From Rhodobacter sp. (GTDB lineage: Bacteria; Pseudomonadota; Alphaproteobacteria; Rhodobacterales; Rhodobacteraceae), in the NCBI GenBank assembly GCA_020637555.1, contig JACKKF010000003.1:1-64000 (forward strand): DNA of 64,000 bases. Reading direction: 5' to 3'. Both the position numbers and the translations under genes were made by a program. This document shows positions 33,188 through 41,317 of this stretch, piece by piece (position 1 is the stretch's first letter; every line of letters begins with the position of its first letter). The notes under the pieces are model-generated. The model saw only the letters and a program-made list of their open reading frames with translations. It had not been told where the DNA came from and searched no databases.

Positions 33188-33993
33188 CGAAAAGGCACCC
33201 CCATCGTGCCGGCGCCGCGCCTGTCGGCGGGGTCCGCCCATGTGGCCGGGTCGAGGATCAGCGCCGCAAGGGCGTTTGCGCCTGCATCCAGCATCTTCTC
33301 GCCCTTTTCCGCGCTGCTGCGGCTGGCGTTTCCGGCCATGCCGTTGGCGGTGATATGGGGGAAGGGCCGCCACCGATAGCCGGTTTTGCCGGCCTTGAGG
33401 AACCCCGCGCCATCCATGCCGTCGATGACCGAGCCGAGGTCCGACGTATCCACCAGATCGGGTTCGCAGGCCAGCATCATCGAGGTTTCGGCCTCGCCGC
33501 CATGCATCACGCCAGGCTGGTCCTGACAGTGCCGGGACAGATCCTCGCCGGCCTCGGACACATAGGTCGCGCCGACCAGCACCGCGTCAACCTGCGAGCC
33601 CAACTCGTCGCAGATCTGCTGCATGGCGACCATGTTGCCCCCATGCGAATTGGAAATCAGGATGTGCCGGAACCCGTGGCGCGTGATCGACACGATCAGA
33701 TCATGCAGCACCGCGCGAAAGGTCGCATGGCTGAGGGTGAGCGTGCCGCCGAACGGCATGTGGTGTTCGGAAAGGCCCGACCAGACCACCGGTGCCACCA
33801 CCACCGGGCGCGTCGGATAGACCTTGCGCGCCGCGCGCATGTTGACCTCGTATCCCAGGCGGGTGTCGGTCATCGTCGGCAGGTGGGGGCCGTGCTGTTC
33901 GATCGAGGCGATCGGCAGGATCACCACCGCATCCTGCGCGGCCAGCGCGCGCAATTCATGCGCCTTGAGGCGGGACCAGTCGGTTTCTTGCAT
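33184..33993 (-). CDS. Creatininase-family amidohydrolase
   Basis: The creatininase superfamily contains metal-dependent amidohydrolases acting on creatinine, formamides of riboflavin synthesis and other small amides. The 269-residue product has the metal-site motifs SIEQHGPHLP, SNSHGGN and MHGGEAETS, all in the family order. The ATG at 33993 is preceded by GGAGG. Substrate specificity is not evident; the overlapping hydrolase gene suggests a two-step degradation. It starts 60 bases after the Tag-like gene stop on the same strand, so the three may form one operon. Confidence 0.88.
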   Translation of the reverse strand: MQETDWSRLKAHELRALAAQDAVVILPIASIEQHGPHLPTMTDTRLGYEVNMRAARKVYPTRPVVVAPVVWSGLSEHHMPFGGTLTLSHATFRAVLHDLIVSITRHGFRHILISNSHGGNMVAMQQICDELGSQVDAVLVGATYVSEAGEDLSRHCQDQPGVMHGGEAETSMMLACEPDLVDTSDLGSVIDGMDGAGFLKAGKTGYRWRPFPHITANGMAGNASRSSAEKGEKMLDAGANALAALILDPATWADPADRRGAGTMGVPFR

Positions 33994-34053
33994 CGGGACC
34001 TCCTGTCTGTGTGCGGTCATGATGCATGTGGCTGGCAAAAGGGCAAGCCGGGG

Positions 34054-34719
34054 TCACAGGCTCTGCGCCAGCACGCGGCTGATGGTGGTCAGGCTCTGTC
34101 CGGACTGGTCGCGCCAGGTGTTGAAGGCGCCCTGCACCGCGGCCCAGGCCTTTTTCGTGGTCGGCGCCTTGTCGATGACGCCCTCGGCCACCAGCCGCGC
34201 GGTCACGTCCTGCGACAGGATATAGCCGTCCTTGCCCATCTGACGCAGCATGTAGGGGCCCGTTGCGCCACCCAGACGCGCCCCTTCGGTTTGCAGCCAT
34301 TGGATCAGGCCCGCGAAATCGTCGGCCGGCCAGTCGCCGACCCGGCGACCGAAGCTGCCGCAGTCGTCCCGCACCCGGCGGACAAACGCGGCGTTGTCGA
34401 GGATCGCGCGCAGCTTTGGCGGGCTGCGGATCACCCGCGTGTCGGCGCAGAGGTCATGGAACCAGTCGTCGGGCTGAAAGGCGATGGCGGACAGATCGAA
34501 GCCGAGGAACGCCGCCTCGATCCCGGGCCATTTGGCATCCACCACCTTCCAGCTGATGCCGGCCTGCAGGATGCCGCGTGCCATCTGCGCCAGCCAGCGC
34601 GCATCGGGAATGGCGGCCAGCGCCTCGGCATCCAGAGGCACGGGGATGTCCTTCAGCACGGCCTCGACGCTGCCCTTGCGGCTGGCGGCGATGGACAGGA
34701 TCTCGTCAAAGCTGCGCAT
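34054..34719 (-). CDS. DNA-3-methyladenine glycosylase I-like protein lacking zinc ligands
   Basis: Tag removes 3-methyladenine from DNA. The 221-residue product has the helix-hairpin-helix superfamily core of Tag, ILQAGISWKVVDAKWPGIEA and IRSPPKLRAILDNAAFV, matching the AGLSW and RHRGKIQAIIGNA regions of the E. coli enzyme. The N-terminal Cys/Trp segment and C-terminal His/Cys residues that bind zinc in classical Tag are absent. It is therefore a divergent member whose activity is uncertain. ATG 34719 follows a GGAGG site. Confidence 0.75.
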   Translation of the reverse strand: MRSFDEILSIAASRKGSVEAVLKDIPVPLDAEALAAIPDARWLAQMARGILQAGISWKVVDAKWPGIEAAFLGFDLSAIAFQPDDWFHDLCADTRVIRSPPKLRAILDNAAFVRRVRDDCGSFGRRVGDWPADDFAGLIQWLQTEGARLGGATGPYMLRQMGKDGYILSQDVTARLVAEGVIDKAPTTKKAWAAVQGAFNTWRDQSGQSLTTISRVLAQSL

Positions 34720-34853
34720 GGGGCCTCCCTCGTTGCGGCGAGTGTGCGCACAGTCGTGCCGATTGACAAGCGCGCACCGACGGCCCATGTAGGCGCCGAC
34801 ATAACCCGCAACCGGGCGCTCCGTGGGCGCCAAAACGACGAGGAGCTTGGCCA

Positions 34854-36800
34854 ATGAGCCAGATTTCCCTGAAATTCCCGGACGGAAACACGCGCCAGTA
34901 TGCCGCCGGCGTGACACCGGCCGAGGTCGCGCTCTCCATCGCCCCGTCGCTGGCCAAGGCAGCGATTTCCGCCCAGGTCAATGGCCAGCACTGGGACCTG
35001 CAATGGCCTATCGAGCGTGACGCGACGATTTCCATCAACACGATGAAGGACGACGGTCCGGCGCTGGAGCTGATCCGCCATGACCTGGCGCATATCATGG
35101 CCCGCGCCGTGCAGGAAATCTGGCCCGACACCAAGGTCACCATCGGCCCGGTGCGCGACCATGGCTGGTTCTACGATTTCGACCGCGCCGAGGCTTTCAC
35201 GCCCGAGGACCTGGGCCAGATCGAGGCGCGGATGAAGCAGATCATCAACGCCCGCGAACCGGTCAGGACCGAGGTCTGGTCGCGCGCCGACGCGCTGGCG
35301 CATTACGAAAAGACGGGCGAACCCTACAAGGTCGAGCTGGTCAACCGCATCCCCGCGGATCAGTCGATCCGCATGTATTGGCACGGCCCCTGGCAGGACC
35401 TGTGCCGCGGCCCGCACCTGCAACACACCGGGCAGGTTCCGGCGGATGCGTTCAAGCTGACGCATGTCGCCGGGGCCTATTGGCTGGGCGACAGCACGCG
35501 GCCCATGCTGCAACGCATCTATGGGGTGGCGTTCAAATCGCGCGACGATCTCAAAGCGCATCTGACCATGCTCGAGGAAGCCGCCAAGCGCGACCACCGC
35601 AAGCTGGGCCGCGAGATGGACCTGTTCCACATGCAGGAAGAGGCGCCGGGTCAGGTGTTCTGGCACGCGAACTGCTGGACGATCTACACGCAGCTTCAGG
35701 ACTACATGCGCCGCAAGCAGCGCGCAGGCGGCTATGTCGAGGTCAACACGCCGCAGGTCGTGAACCGCAAGCTGTGGGAGGCCTCGGGCCACTGGGAAAA
35801 CTACCGCGAGAACATGTTCATCGTCGAGGTGGACGAAGAGGGCGCCAAGGAAAAGGTCGTCAACGCGCTGAAGCCGATGAACTGCCCGTGCCATGTGCAG
35901 ATCTTCAACCACGGCATCAAGAGCTACCGCGACCTGCCGCTTCGGATGGCTGAGTTCGGGTCTTGTGCGCGTTATGAGCCGTCGGGCGCGCTGCACGGGA
36001 TCATGCGGGTGCGCGGCTTTACCCAGGACGACGCGCATATCTTCGCCACCGAAGACCAGATCGAAAGCGAAGCGAAGCGGTTCATCGAATTCCTGGCCGA
36101 TGTCTATGCCGAGCTTGGCTTTGACACCTGGCGCATCAAGCTGTCGACGCGGCCCGAAAAACGCATCGGCACCGAGGAAAGCTGGGACCATGCCGAAGCG
36201 GCGCTGGCCAACGCGGTCACGGCGGCGGGTCACGCCTACGAACTGTTCGAGGGCGAGGGCGCGTTCTACGGGCCAAAGCTGGAATTCGTGCTGACCGACG
36301 CCATCGGCCGCGACTGGCAGTGCGGAACCTTCCAGGTGGACCCGAACCTGCCCGAGCGTCTGGATGCGGAATATGTCGGCCCCGATGGCGCCAAGCATCG
36401 CCCGCTGATGCTGCATCGCGCCTGCCTGGGCTCGTTCGAACGCTTCATCGGCATCCTGATCGAGAACTACGCGGGCAAGTTGCCGATGTGGCTGGCACCG
36501 AAACAGGTGGTCGTGGCCTCGATCGTGTCGGAAGCGGACGCCTATGTGCGCGAGGTGGCGGCGGCGCTGACCGCGGCCGGGCTCAGGGTCGAGGCCGATA
36601 CCCGCAACGAAAAGATCAACTACAAGGTCCGCGAGCATTCGCTGGCCAAGGTGCCGGTGATCCTGGCCGTCGGCGCGCGCGAGGTGGCGGAACGCACGGT
36701 CTCGGTGCGGCGCCTGGGCGATACCAGGACCGAAACCCGCGCGCTGGACGACCTGCTGGCCGATCTTGCGGCGGAAGCGGTGGCACCCGATCTGCAGTAA
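34854..36800 (+). CDS. thrS: Threonyl-tRNA synthetase
   Basis: ThrRS charges tRNA-Thr with threonine and edits misacylated serine. The 648-residue product has the TGS domain (1-62), the editing domain with HDLAHIMARAVQEIWP (the HxxxH pair) and CRGPHLQHTGQ, the class II core with motif 2 FGSCARYEPSGALHGIMRVR, the zinc site Cys/His residues and motif 3 HRACLGSFERFIG, then the anticodon-binding domain (about 540-640). The length is standard. No T-box or operator-like leader is seen. Several hairpins follow the stop. Confidence 0.97.
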   Translation: MSQISLKFPDGNTRQYAAGVTPAEVALSIAPSLAKAAISAQVNGQHWDLQWPIERDATISINTMKDDGPALELIRHDLAHIMARAVQEIWPDTKVTIGPVRDHGWFYDFDRAEAFTPEDLGQIEARMKQIINAREPVRTEVWSRADALAHYEKTGEPYKVELVNRIPADQSIRMYWHGPWQDLCRGPHLQHTGQVPADAFKLTHVAGAYWLGDSTRPMLQRIYGVAFKSRDDLKAHLTMLEEAAKRDHRKLGREMDLFHMQEEAPGQVFWHANCWTIYTQLQDYMRRKQRAGGYVEVNTPQVVNRKLWEASGHWENYRENMFIVEVDEEGAKEKVVNALKPMNCPCHVQIFNHGIKSYRDLPLRMAEFGSCARYEPSGALHGIMRVRGFTQDDAHIFATEDQIESEAKRFIEFLADVYAELGFDTWRIKLSTRPEKRIGTEESWDHAEAALANAVTAAGHAYELFEGEGAFYGPKLEFVLTDAIGRDWQCGTFQVDPNLPERLDAEYVGPDGAKHRPLMLHRACLGSFERFIGILIENYAGKLPMWLAPKQVVVASIVSEADAYVREVAAALTAAGLRVEADTRNEKINYKVREHSLAKVPVILAVGAREVAERTVSVRRLGDTRTETRALDDLLADLAAEAVAPDLQ

Positions 36801-36802
36801 CA

Positions 36803-36880
36803 GGGCGGGTTTCGCCCTCGGACGGCGGCATTCCATGCCGCAGCCCTTGGGCGACCCGGCGCGGCGCCAGGGCGCCGCGC
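36803..36880. repeat. Three consecutive hairpins after thrS
   Basis: Three inverted repeats follow one another without gaps over 15 bases: GGGCG/CGCCC (36803-36817), GCGGCAT/ATGCCGC with a three-base loop (36825-36841), and a perfect 10-base stem with a two-base loop (36859-36880). No T run follows any of them, so intrinsic termination is not clear. They may stabilise the 3' end of the thrS message or be part of a repeated intergenic unit. Confidence 0.6.
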
Positions 36881-36923
36881 GGCACCCTTGTCGCCCGGTC
36901 GAGTTTGCGCCAGCCTGTGTCGC

Positions 36924-37631
36924 ATGACCACCCGATCCGAACGCCTGCTGGCCGTCTTGCAGATCCTGCGTCGCCACCGTCATCCCGTGGCGGCGCAGCG
37001 TATCGCGGATGAGACCGGCACCAGCCTGCGCACCGTCTACCGTGACATCGATGCCCTGCGCGCCCAGGGGGCCGCGATCGAGGGCGAGGCGGGCCTTGGG
37101 TATGTGCTGCGCCCGGGGTTCCTGCTGCCGCCCCTCATGTTCACCGAGGACGAAATCGAGGCTCTGGTGCTGGGTGCACGGCTTGTCGCCACCCGCGGCG
37201 ACCCGGCGCTGGCGGCCGCGGCGGTGGACGCGGTCGCGCGGATCGGGGCCGTTCTGCCTGGCGCTCTCAGGGATCTTGCCGAGACCTCGGCCCTGCTGGT
37301 TCCGCCAGGGCCCGGCCGCGCTGCGCCCTTCATGGCTGCGTTGCGGGCCGCGATCCGGGCCGAGCGGAAGGTCGACATCGGCTACCGCGACAAGAGCGGG
37401 GCCGAGACCCGGCGCATCGTCTGGCCCTTTGCGATGGGCTTTTTCGACAGCGTTCAGGTGCTGGTCGCCTGGTGCGAGACCCGTCAGGCAGTGCGCCATT
37501 TCCGCGAGGATCGGATCGTCACCTGCACGGTGCTGGACACCCGTTATCCGCAGCGCCGCGCCCGCCTGCTGCGCGACTGGGCCGAGACCGAGAAAATCCG
37601 TGCGCCCGGGCGGGCTGCTGACAGATCCTGA
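36924..37631 (+). CDS. YafY-type transcriptional regulator (HTH and WYL domain)
   Basis: The product (235 residues) has an N-terminal winged helix of the HTH_11 type (QRIADETGTSLRTVYRDIDA, about 22-45) and a WYL ligand-sensing domain (about 130-210, with GYRDKSGAETRRIVWPFAM and FFDSVQVLVAWCETR). WYL regulators respond to small ligands or nucleic acids and often control adjacent genes. The start ATG 36924 lacks a strong Shine-Dalgarno site. The VOC-EVE gene pair begins 46 bases downstream on the same strand and is the probable partner. Confidence 0.87.
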   Translation: MTTRSERLLAVLQILRRHRHPVAAQRIADETGTSLRTVYRDIDALRAQGAAIEGEAGLGYVLRPGFLLPPLMFTEDEIEALVLGARLVATRGDPALAAAAVDAVARIGAVLPGALRDLAETSALLVPPGPGRAAPFMAALRAAIRAERKVDIGYRDKSGAETRRIVWPFAMGFFDSVQVLVAWCETRQAVRHFREDRIVTCTVLDTRYPQRRARLLRDWAETEKIRAPGRAADRS

Positions 37632-37677
37632 CACTCGACCCTGACACAAGAGCGCATCGCAACCAAGGAGACCCGCG

Positions 37678-38049
37678 ATGCAAGACAGTCCCATGATGAT
37701 CCACTATGTCGCAGACCCCACCGCCAGCACCCGGTTCTATGCCGAGGCGTTGGGCGTTCCGGTCCTCTACGAAACCCCGAATTTCACAATGCTGGCCCTG
37801 GGCCCGGGCATGCGGCTGGGCCTGTGGCGCGCGGCCGAGGTCGCCCCCGCGGCCGGTGGCAAACCCGGTGTCGGAGAGGTGTGCGTGGCACTGGCCGATG
37901 CGACCGCGTTGGGTGCGTTGCATGACCGGCTGATCGCGCAGGGCGCCGCTGTCATCCAGCCCCCGACCGAGATGGGCTTTGGTCTGGCGTTCACCGTTCT
38001 GGACCCCGATGGGCACCGGCTGCGCCCCTATGTTCCGGCAGCCCGATGA
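37678..38049 (+). CDS. VOC-superfamily (glyoxalase-like) protein
   Basis: Vicinal oxygen chelate proteins include glyoxalase I, dioxygenases and antibiotic-binding proteins. The 123-residue product is a single two-repeat VOC domain, with STRFYAEALGVPVLYETP in the first repeat and the closing GFGLAFTVLDPDGHRLRPY. Metal ligands of glyoxalase I are not complete, so a binding role is possible. A GGAG site (37667-37670) precedes the start. Its stop overlaps the EVE-domain gene by four bases (ATGA). Confidence 0.85.
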   Translation: MQDSPMMIHYVADPTASTRFYAEALGVPVLYETPNFTMLALGPGMRLGLWRAAEVAPAAGGKPGVGEVCVALADATALGALHDRLIAQGAAVIQPPTEMGFGLAFTVLDPDGHRLRPYVPAAR

Positions 38050-38465
38050 GCGGGCGGGCCTGGATCGCGGTTGCGTCGGCCGATCATGTGCGGATCGGGC
38101 TGGCGGGCGGGTTCATGCAGGTCTGCCACGGCAAGGCGGCGCCTCTGCGCCGCCTGAGCCCGGGCGACCGCGTGGCCTATTATTCCCCCCGCGACGCCAT
38201 GCGCGACGGCACGCCGGTGCAGGCCTTCACGGCGCTGGGCGTCGTGCGCGCGGGCCCACCCTATCAGGTCACGATGGCGCCGGGCTTCCAGCCCTTTCGG
38301 CGCGATGTGTCCTGGATGTCGGCGGATCGGGTGCCGATCCGGCCGCTTCTGGCGCAACTCAGCTTTGGCGGCCCGAACTGGGGCTACCGGCTGCGTCTGG
38401 GGCTGTTCGAGGTCCCCGAACGGGACATGGACCTGATCGCGCAGGCGATGAGAGCCGCCGCCTGA
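38046..38465 (+). CDS. EVE-domain protein
   Basis: EVE domains belong to the PUA-like fold and bind modified DNA or RNA bases. The 139-residue product is almost entirely one EVE domain: WIAVASADHVRIGLAGGFMQ, DRVAYYSPRDAMRDG, FTALGVVRAGPPY and FRRDVSWMSADRVPIRPLL. It has no fused nuclease or helicase, so it is a stand-alone reader or a housekeeping factor. It is translationally coupled to the VOC gene. Confidence 0.85.
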   Translation: MSGRAWIAVASADHVRIGLAGGFMQVCHGKAAPLRRLSPGDRVAYYSPRDAMRDGTPVQAFTALGVVRAGPPYQVTMAPGFQPFRRDVSWMSADRVPIRPLLAQLSFGGPNWGYRLRLGLFEVPERDMDLIAQAMRAAA

Positions 38466-38529
38466 CGCGACAACCCCCTTGCCAGAGCCGCCCGCGCCCC
38501 CGAGGATGCGCGCAGGGAGGACCCAAATC

Positions 38530-38919
38530 ATGAAATCACCGATTCTGATCCTGGCAATGCTGGCCTTGAGCGCGGGCGCGGCGCTGGCCGACCCGGTCGA
38601 GGGCCGATGGAGCACCCAGCCCGATGACAACGGCAACACCGGCGTCGTCGAGATCACCCAATGCGGCAACCGCTTCTGCGGCACCCTGATCGAATCGCGC
38701 CATGCCGACGGCAGCAGCTTTCAGTCCGAGAACGTCGGCCGGCGGATCGTCTGGGATATGGAGCCGCGCGGCAACGGCGCTTATCGCGATGGCCAGATCT
38801 GGGCGCCCGACCGCGACCAGACCTATCGGTCGCGAATGGATCTGCAGGGCAATCAGCTGACTGTCGCGGGTTGCGTTCTGTTCATCTGCCGCGATCAGAC
38901 CTGGACCCGCGTGGACTGA
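38530..38919 (+). CDS. DUF2147 exported protein
   Basis: DUF2147 proteins are small periplasmic proteins of unknown function. The 129-residue product has a signal peptide (1-20, ending GAALA) and the family pattern DPVEGRWSTQPDDNGNTGVV followed by EITQCGNRFCGTLI and GCVLFICRDQTWTRV. Four cysteines could form two disulfides. GGAGG (38516-38520) lies ten bases upstream of the ATG. The gene may be read with the EVE gene, which ends 64 bases upstream. Confidence 0.85.
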   Translation: MKSPILILAMLALSAGAALADPVEGRWSTQPDDNGNTGVVEITQCGNRFCGTLIESRHADGSSFQSENVGRRIVWDMEPRGNGAYRDGQIWAPDRDQTYRSRMDLQGNQLTVAGCVLFICRDQTWTRVD

Positions 38920-38995
38920 CCTTTGCGCAACTTCCGGGTCGCCGGCGGGTGGCCCGGTCGGGCAGGGTAGCCCCCTGACATCGCAAGGGAATCCC

Positions 38996-39916
38996 ATGTC
39001 CGGCAAAGATTGGTCCAGATTGCTGCTGCTCTCGCTCCTGTGGGGCGGGTCGTTCTTTTTCGTGGGGGTGGCCGTGCCGGTGCTGCCACCCTTCACGATC
39101 GTGCTTGCGCGTGTGGGGCTGGCGGCGCTGGTTCTGGGCGCCACGCTCGTGCTGCTGCGACGGCCCTTGCCCAAAGGCGGGCGGCTGTGGGCGGCGCTGA
39201 TCGTCATGGGCGTGCTGAACAACCTGATCCCGTTCAGCCTGTTTGCCCTGGCACAGGGGCAGATCGGCTCGGGGCTGGCATCGATCCTGAACGCGACGAC
39301 GCCCCTGTGGGGGGTGATCGTCGCCCACCTGGCCACCACCGACGAACGCATGACCCCGGCCCGGGTCATCGGCGTTCTGGTCGGTTTCGCCGGCGTGGCG
39401 GTGATGATGGGGGGCAGCGCGTTCCGGGAAAGCGGCGGCCACCTGTGGGGCCAACTGGCCTGCCTGGGCGCCGCGATCAGCTATGCGATCGCCGGGGTCT
39501 GGGGGCGGCGGTTTCGGGCCACCGGCCTGCCGCCGTTGAGCGTGGCCTTTGGCCAGTGTCTCAGCGCCGCGGTCCTGCTGGCGCCGGTCGTCGCCCTGCG
39601 CGAGGCCCCGTGGACCCTTCCGATGCCTGCGCCCCATGTCCTGTGGGCGCTGGTCGGTCTGGCGGTTTTGTCCACCTCGTTCGCCTATGCGCTGTATTTC
39701 GGCCTGATCCAGAGTGCCGGCGCGGTGAACGCCTTCCTCGTGACCTTCCTGATCCCGGTCAGCGCGGTGGCGCTGGGCGTGGCCTTTCTGGGCGAGACGC
39801 TGCTGCCCCGCCAGGTTGCCGGCATGGGGCTGATCGCGCTGGGGCTTTCGGTCATCGATGGACGGGTCTGGCGCCGGATCACAGGCCCAGATAGCGGTGC
39901 TCGACCTCGGGCGTGA
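38996..39916 (+). CDS. EamA-family (DMT) transporter
   Basis: Drug/metabolite transporters of the EamA type are usually exporters of amino acids or metabolites. The 306-residue product has ten predicted transmembrane segments in two EamA repeats, with WGGSFFFVGVAVPVLPPFTI at the start of the first and PVSAVALGVAFLGETLLPRQ in the second. The substrate is unknown. Its last 38 bases overlap the end of the convergent livF gene, so the two messages are antisense to each other there. Confidence 0.9.
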   Translation: MSGKDWSRLLLLSLLWGGSFFFVGVAVPVLPPFTIVLARVGLAALVLGATLVLLRRPLPKGGRLWAALIVMGVLNNLIPFSLFALAQGQIGSGLASILNATTPLWGVIVAHLATTDERMTPARVIGVLVGFAGVAVMMGGSAFRESGGHLWGQLACLGAAISYAIAGVWGRRFRATGLPPLSVAFGQCLSAAVLLAPVVALREAPWTLPMPAPHVLWALVGLAVLSTSFAYALYFGLIQSAGAVNAFLVTFLIPVSAVALGVAFLGETLLPRQVAGMGLIALGLSVIDGRVWRRITGPDSGARPRA

Positions 39917-40568
39917 TCTGGTCGGGCGTGCCGGTCCAGACAGTGCGCCCACGCTCGAGGATCACACAGGCGTCCGCGATGGGTTTCAACTCGCTCAAGG
40001 TCTTGTCCACCACCAGGATGGACTGCCCGTCCTGCTTCAGCCGGCCGATGGCCGACCAGATTTCCTTGCGGATCACGGGCGCCAACCCTTCGGTTGCCTC
40101 GTCCAGCACCAGCAGGCGCGGATTGGTCATCAGCGCGCGCCCGATGGCCAGCATCTGCTGTTCGCCGCCCGACAGCGTGCGCGCCTGTTGGCCGGCACGT
40201 TCGCCCAGGCGCGGAAAGAACGCCTGCACCCGGCTCAAGGTCCAGGCGCCGGGGCGCGCGGCGGCGATCAGGTTTTCGGTGACGGTGAGCGTGGCGAAAC
40301 AGCGCCGCCCTTCCGGGACCAGACCGATCCCCAGACGCGCCGCCTTGTAGGAGGGCAGGGAGGTGATGTCGCGGCCGTCGAACCGCACGCGACCTTTATA
40401 GGGGGCCTGCATCCGGCAAAGCGTGCGGATCGTCGTGGATTTGCCCATCCCGTTGCGTCCCATCAGCGCGACACACTGGCCGGGCTCGACCGCCAGGTCG
40501 ACGCCGAACAACGCTTGCGAGGCGCCGTAGAACACCTCGATTCCCTGAACCTCGGCCAGCGCGGTCAT
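39879..40568 (-). CDS. livF: Branched-chain amino acid ABC transporter, ATPase LivF
   Basis: LivF is one of two ATPases of the LIV-I type importer. The 229-residue product has Walker A (GRNGMGKST), the signature LSGGEQQMLAIGRAL, Walker B LLVLDEATEGLAP and the family end EVEHRYLGL. ATG 40568 overlaps the livG stop by four bases. Its 3' end overlaps the EamA gene. The order is livJ-livH-livM-livG-livF. Confidence 0.93.
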   Translation of the reverse strand: MTALAEVQGIEVFYGASQALFGVDLAVEPGQCVALMGRNGMGKSTTIRTLCRMQAPYKGRVRFDGRDITSLPSYKAARLGIGLVPEGRRCFATLTVTENLIAAARPGAWTLSRVQAFFPRLGERAGQQARTLSGGEQQMLAIGRALMTNPRLLVLDEATEGLAPVIRKEIWSAIGRLKQDGQSILVVDKTLSELKPIADACVILERGRTVWTGTPDQITPEVEHRYLGL

Positions 40569-41317
40569 GTCGCCTCCTCGCCCAGATAGGCCTCGCGCAC
40601 GCGGGGGTCGTTGCGGATTTCGGCGACCGTGCCCGAGGCGATGACGCGGCCATAGACCAGCACGCTGATACGGTCCGCCAGGGCAAAGACCGCGTCCATG
40701 TCGTGTTCGACCAGCAGGATCGGGGCCTGTTGCTTCAGATCGCGCAGAAACCGCACCAGCGTGCCGACCCCCTCGGTTCCCATGCCGGCCATCGGCTCGT
40801 CCAGCAGGAAACAGGCCGGCTCCAGCGCCAGGGCCACCGCGATCTCAAGAAGGCGCCTCTCGCCATGGCTGAGCTCGGCCGAGGGCACGCTGGCGCGCCC
40901 TTCCAGCCCGACCCGGGCAAGGATCGCCTGCGCGCCGTCGATCAGGCCGCGGTCGCGCAGAACCGGTTTCACAAAGCGGAACGGCGATCCCTGCCGCGCC
41001 TGAAGGGCCAGCATCACGTTCCGCCGGGCCGAGAATTCCGGGATCAGTGACGAAATCTGGAATGTCCGTCCCAGCCCCATCCGCGCCCGCTGCGCGGTGG
41101 ACAGCTGTGTGACGTCGCGTCCACGAAAGGTTATGGACCCGGAATCGGGCGCGATCCGCCCGGCGATCTGGCCGATCAGCGTGGATTTTCCGGCGCCGTT
41201 CGGGCCGATCAGGGCGTGAATTTCGCCTGGCAGCAGTGTCAGCGACACCGTGTCGGTGGCCTTGAGCGCGCCAAAGCTCTTGGACAGGTTGGACAGGGTC
41301 AGAACCGGGTCAGCCAA
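40565..41317 (-). CDS. livG: Branched-chain amino acid ABC transporter, ATPase LivG
   Basis: LivG is the larger ATPase of the pair. The 250-residue product has Walker A GPNGAGKST, the signature LSHGERRLLEIAVAL, Walker B CFLLDEPMAGMG and LVEHDMDAVFALADRI. It is shorter than the E. coli protein by a few residues. The start is a TTG at 41317 that overlaps the livM stop by eight bases (TTGGCTGA); no ATG is available near it. Confidence 0.93.
   Translation of the reverse strand: MADPVLTLSNLSKSFGALKATDTVSLTLLPGEIHALIGPNGAGKSTLIGQIAGRIAPDSGSITFRGRDVTQLSTAQRARMGLGRTFQISSLIPEFSARRNVMLALQARQGSPFRFVKPVLRDRGLIDGAQAILARVGLEGRASVPSAELSHGERRLLEIAVALALEPACFLLDEPMAGMGTEGVGTLVRFLRDLKQQAPILLVEHDMDAVFALADRISVLVYGRVIASGTVAEIRNDPRVREAYLGEEAT

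Noticed and set aside
34653..37694. Open frame of about 1010 codons on the minus strand across thrS
   Set aside because: thrS is certain in this interval; the antisense frame has no start context and an unnatural composition.
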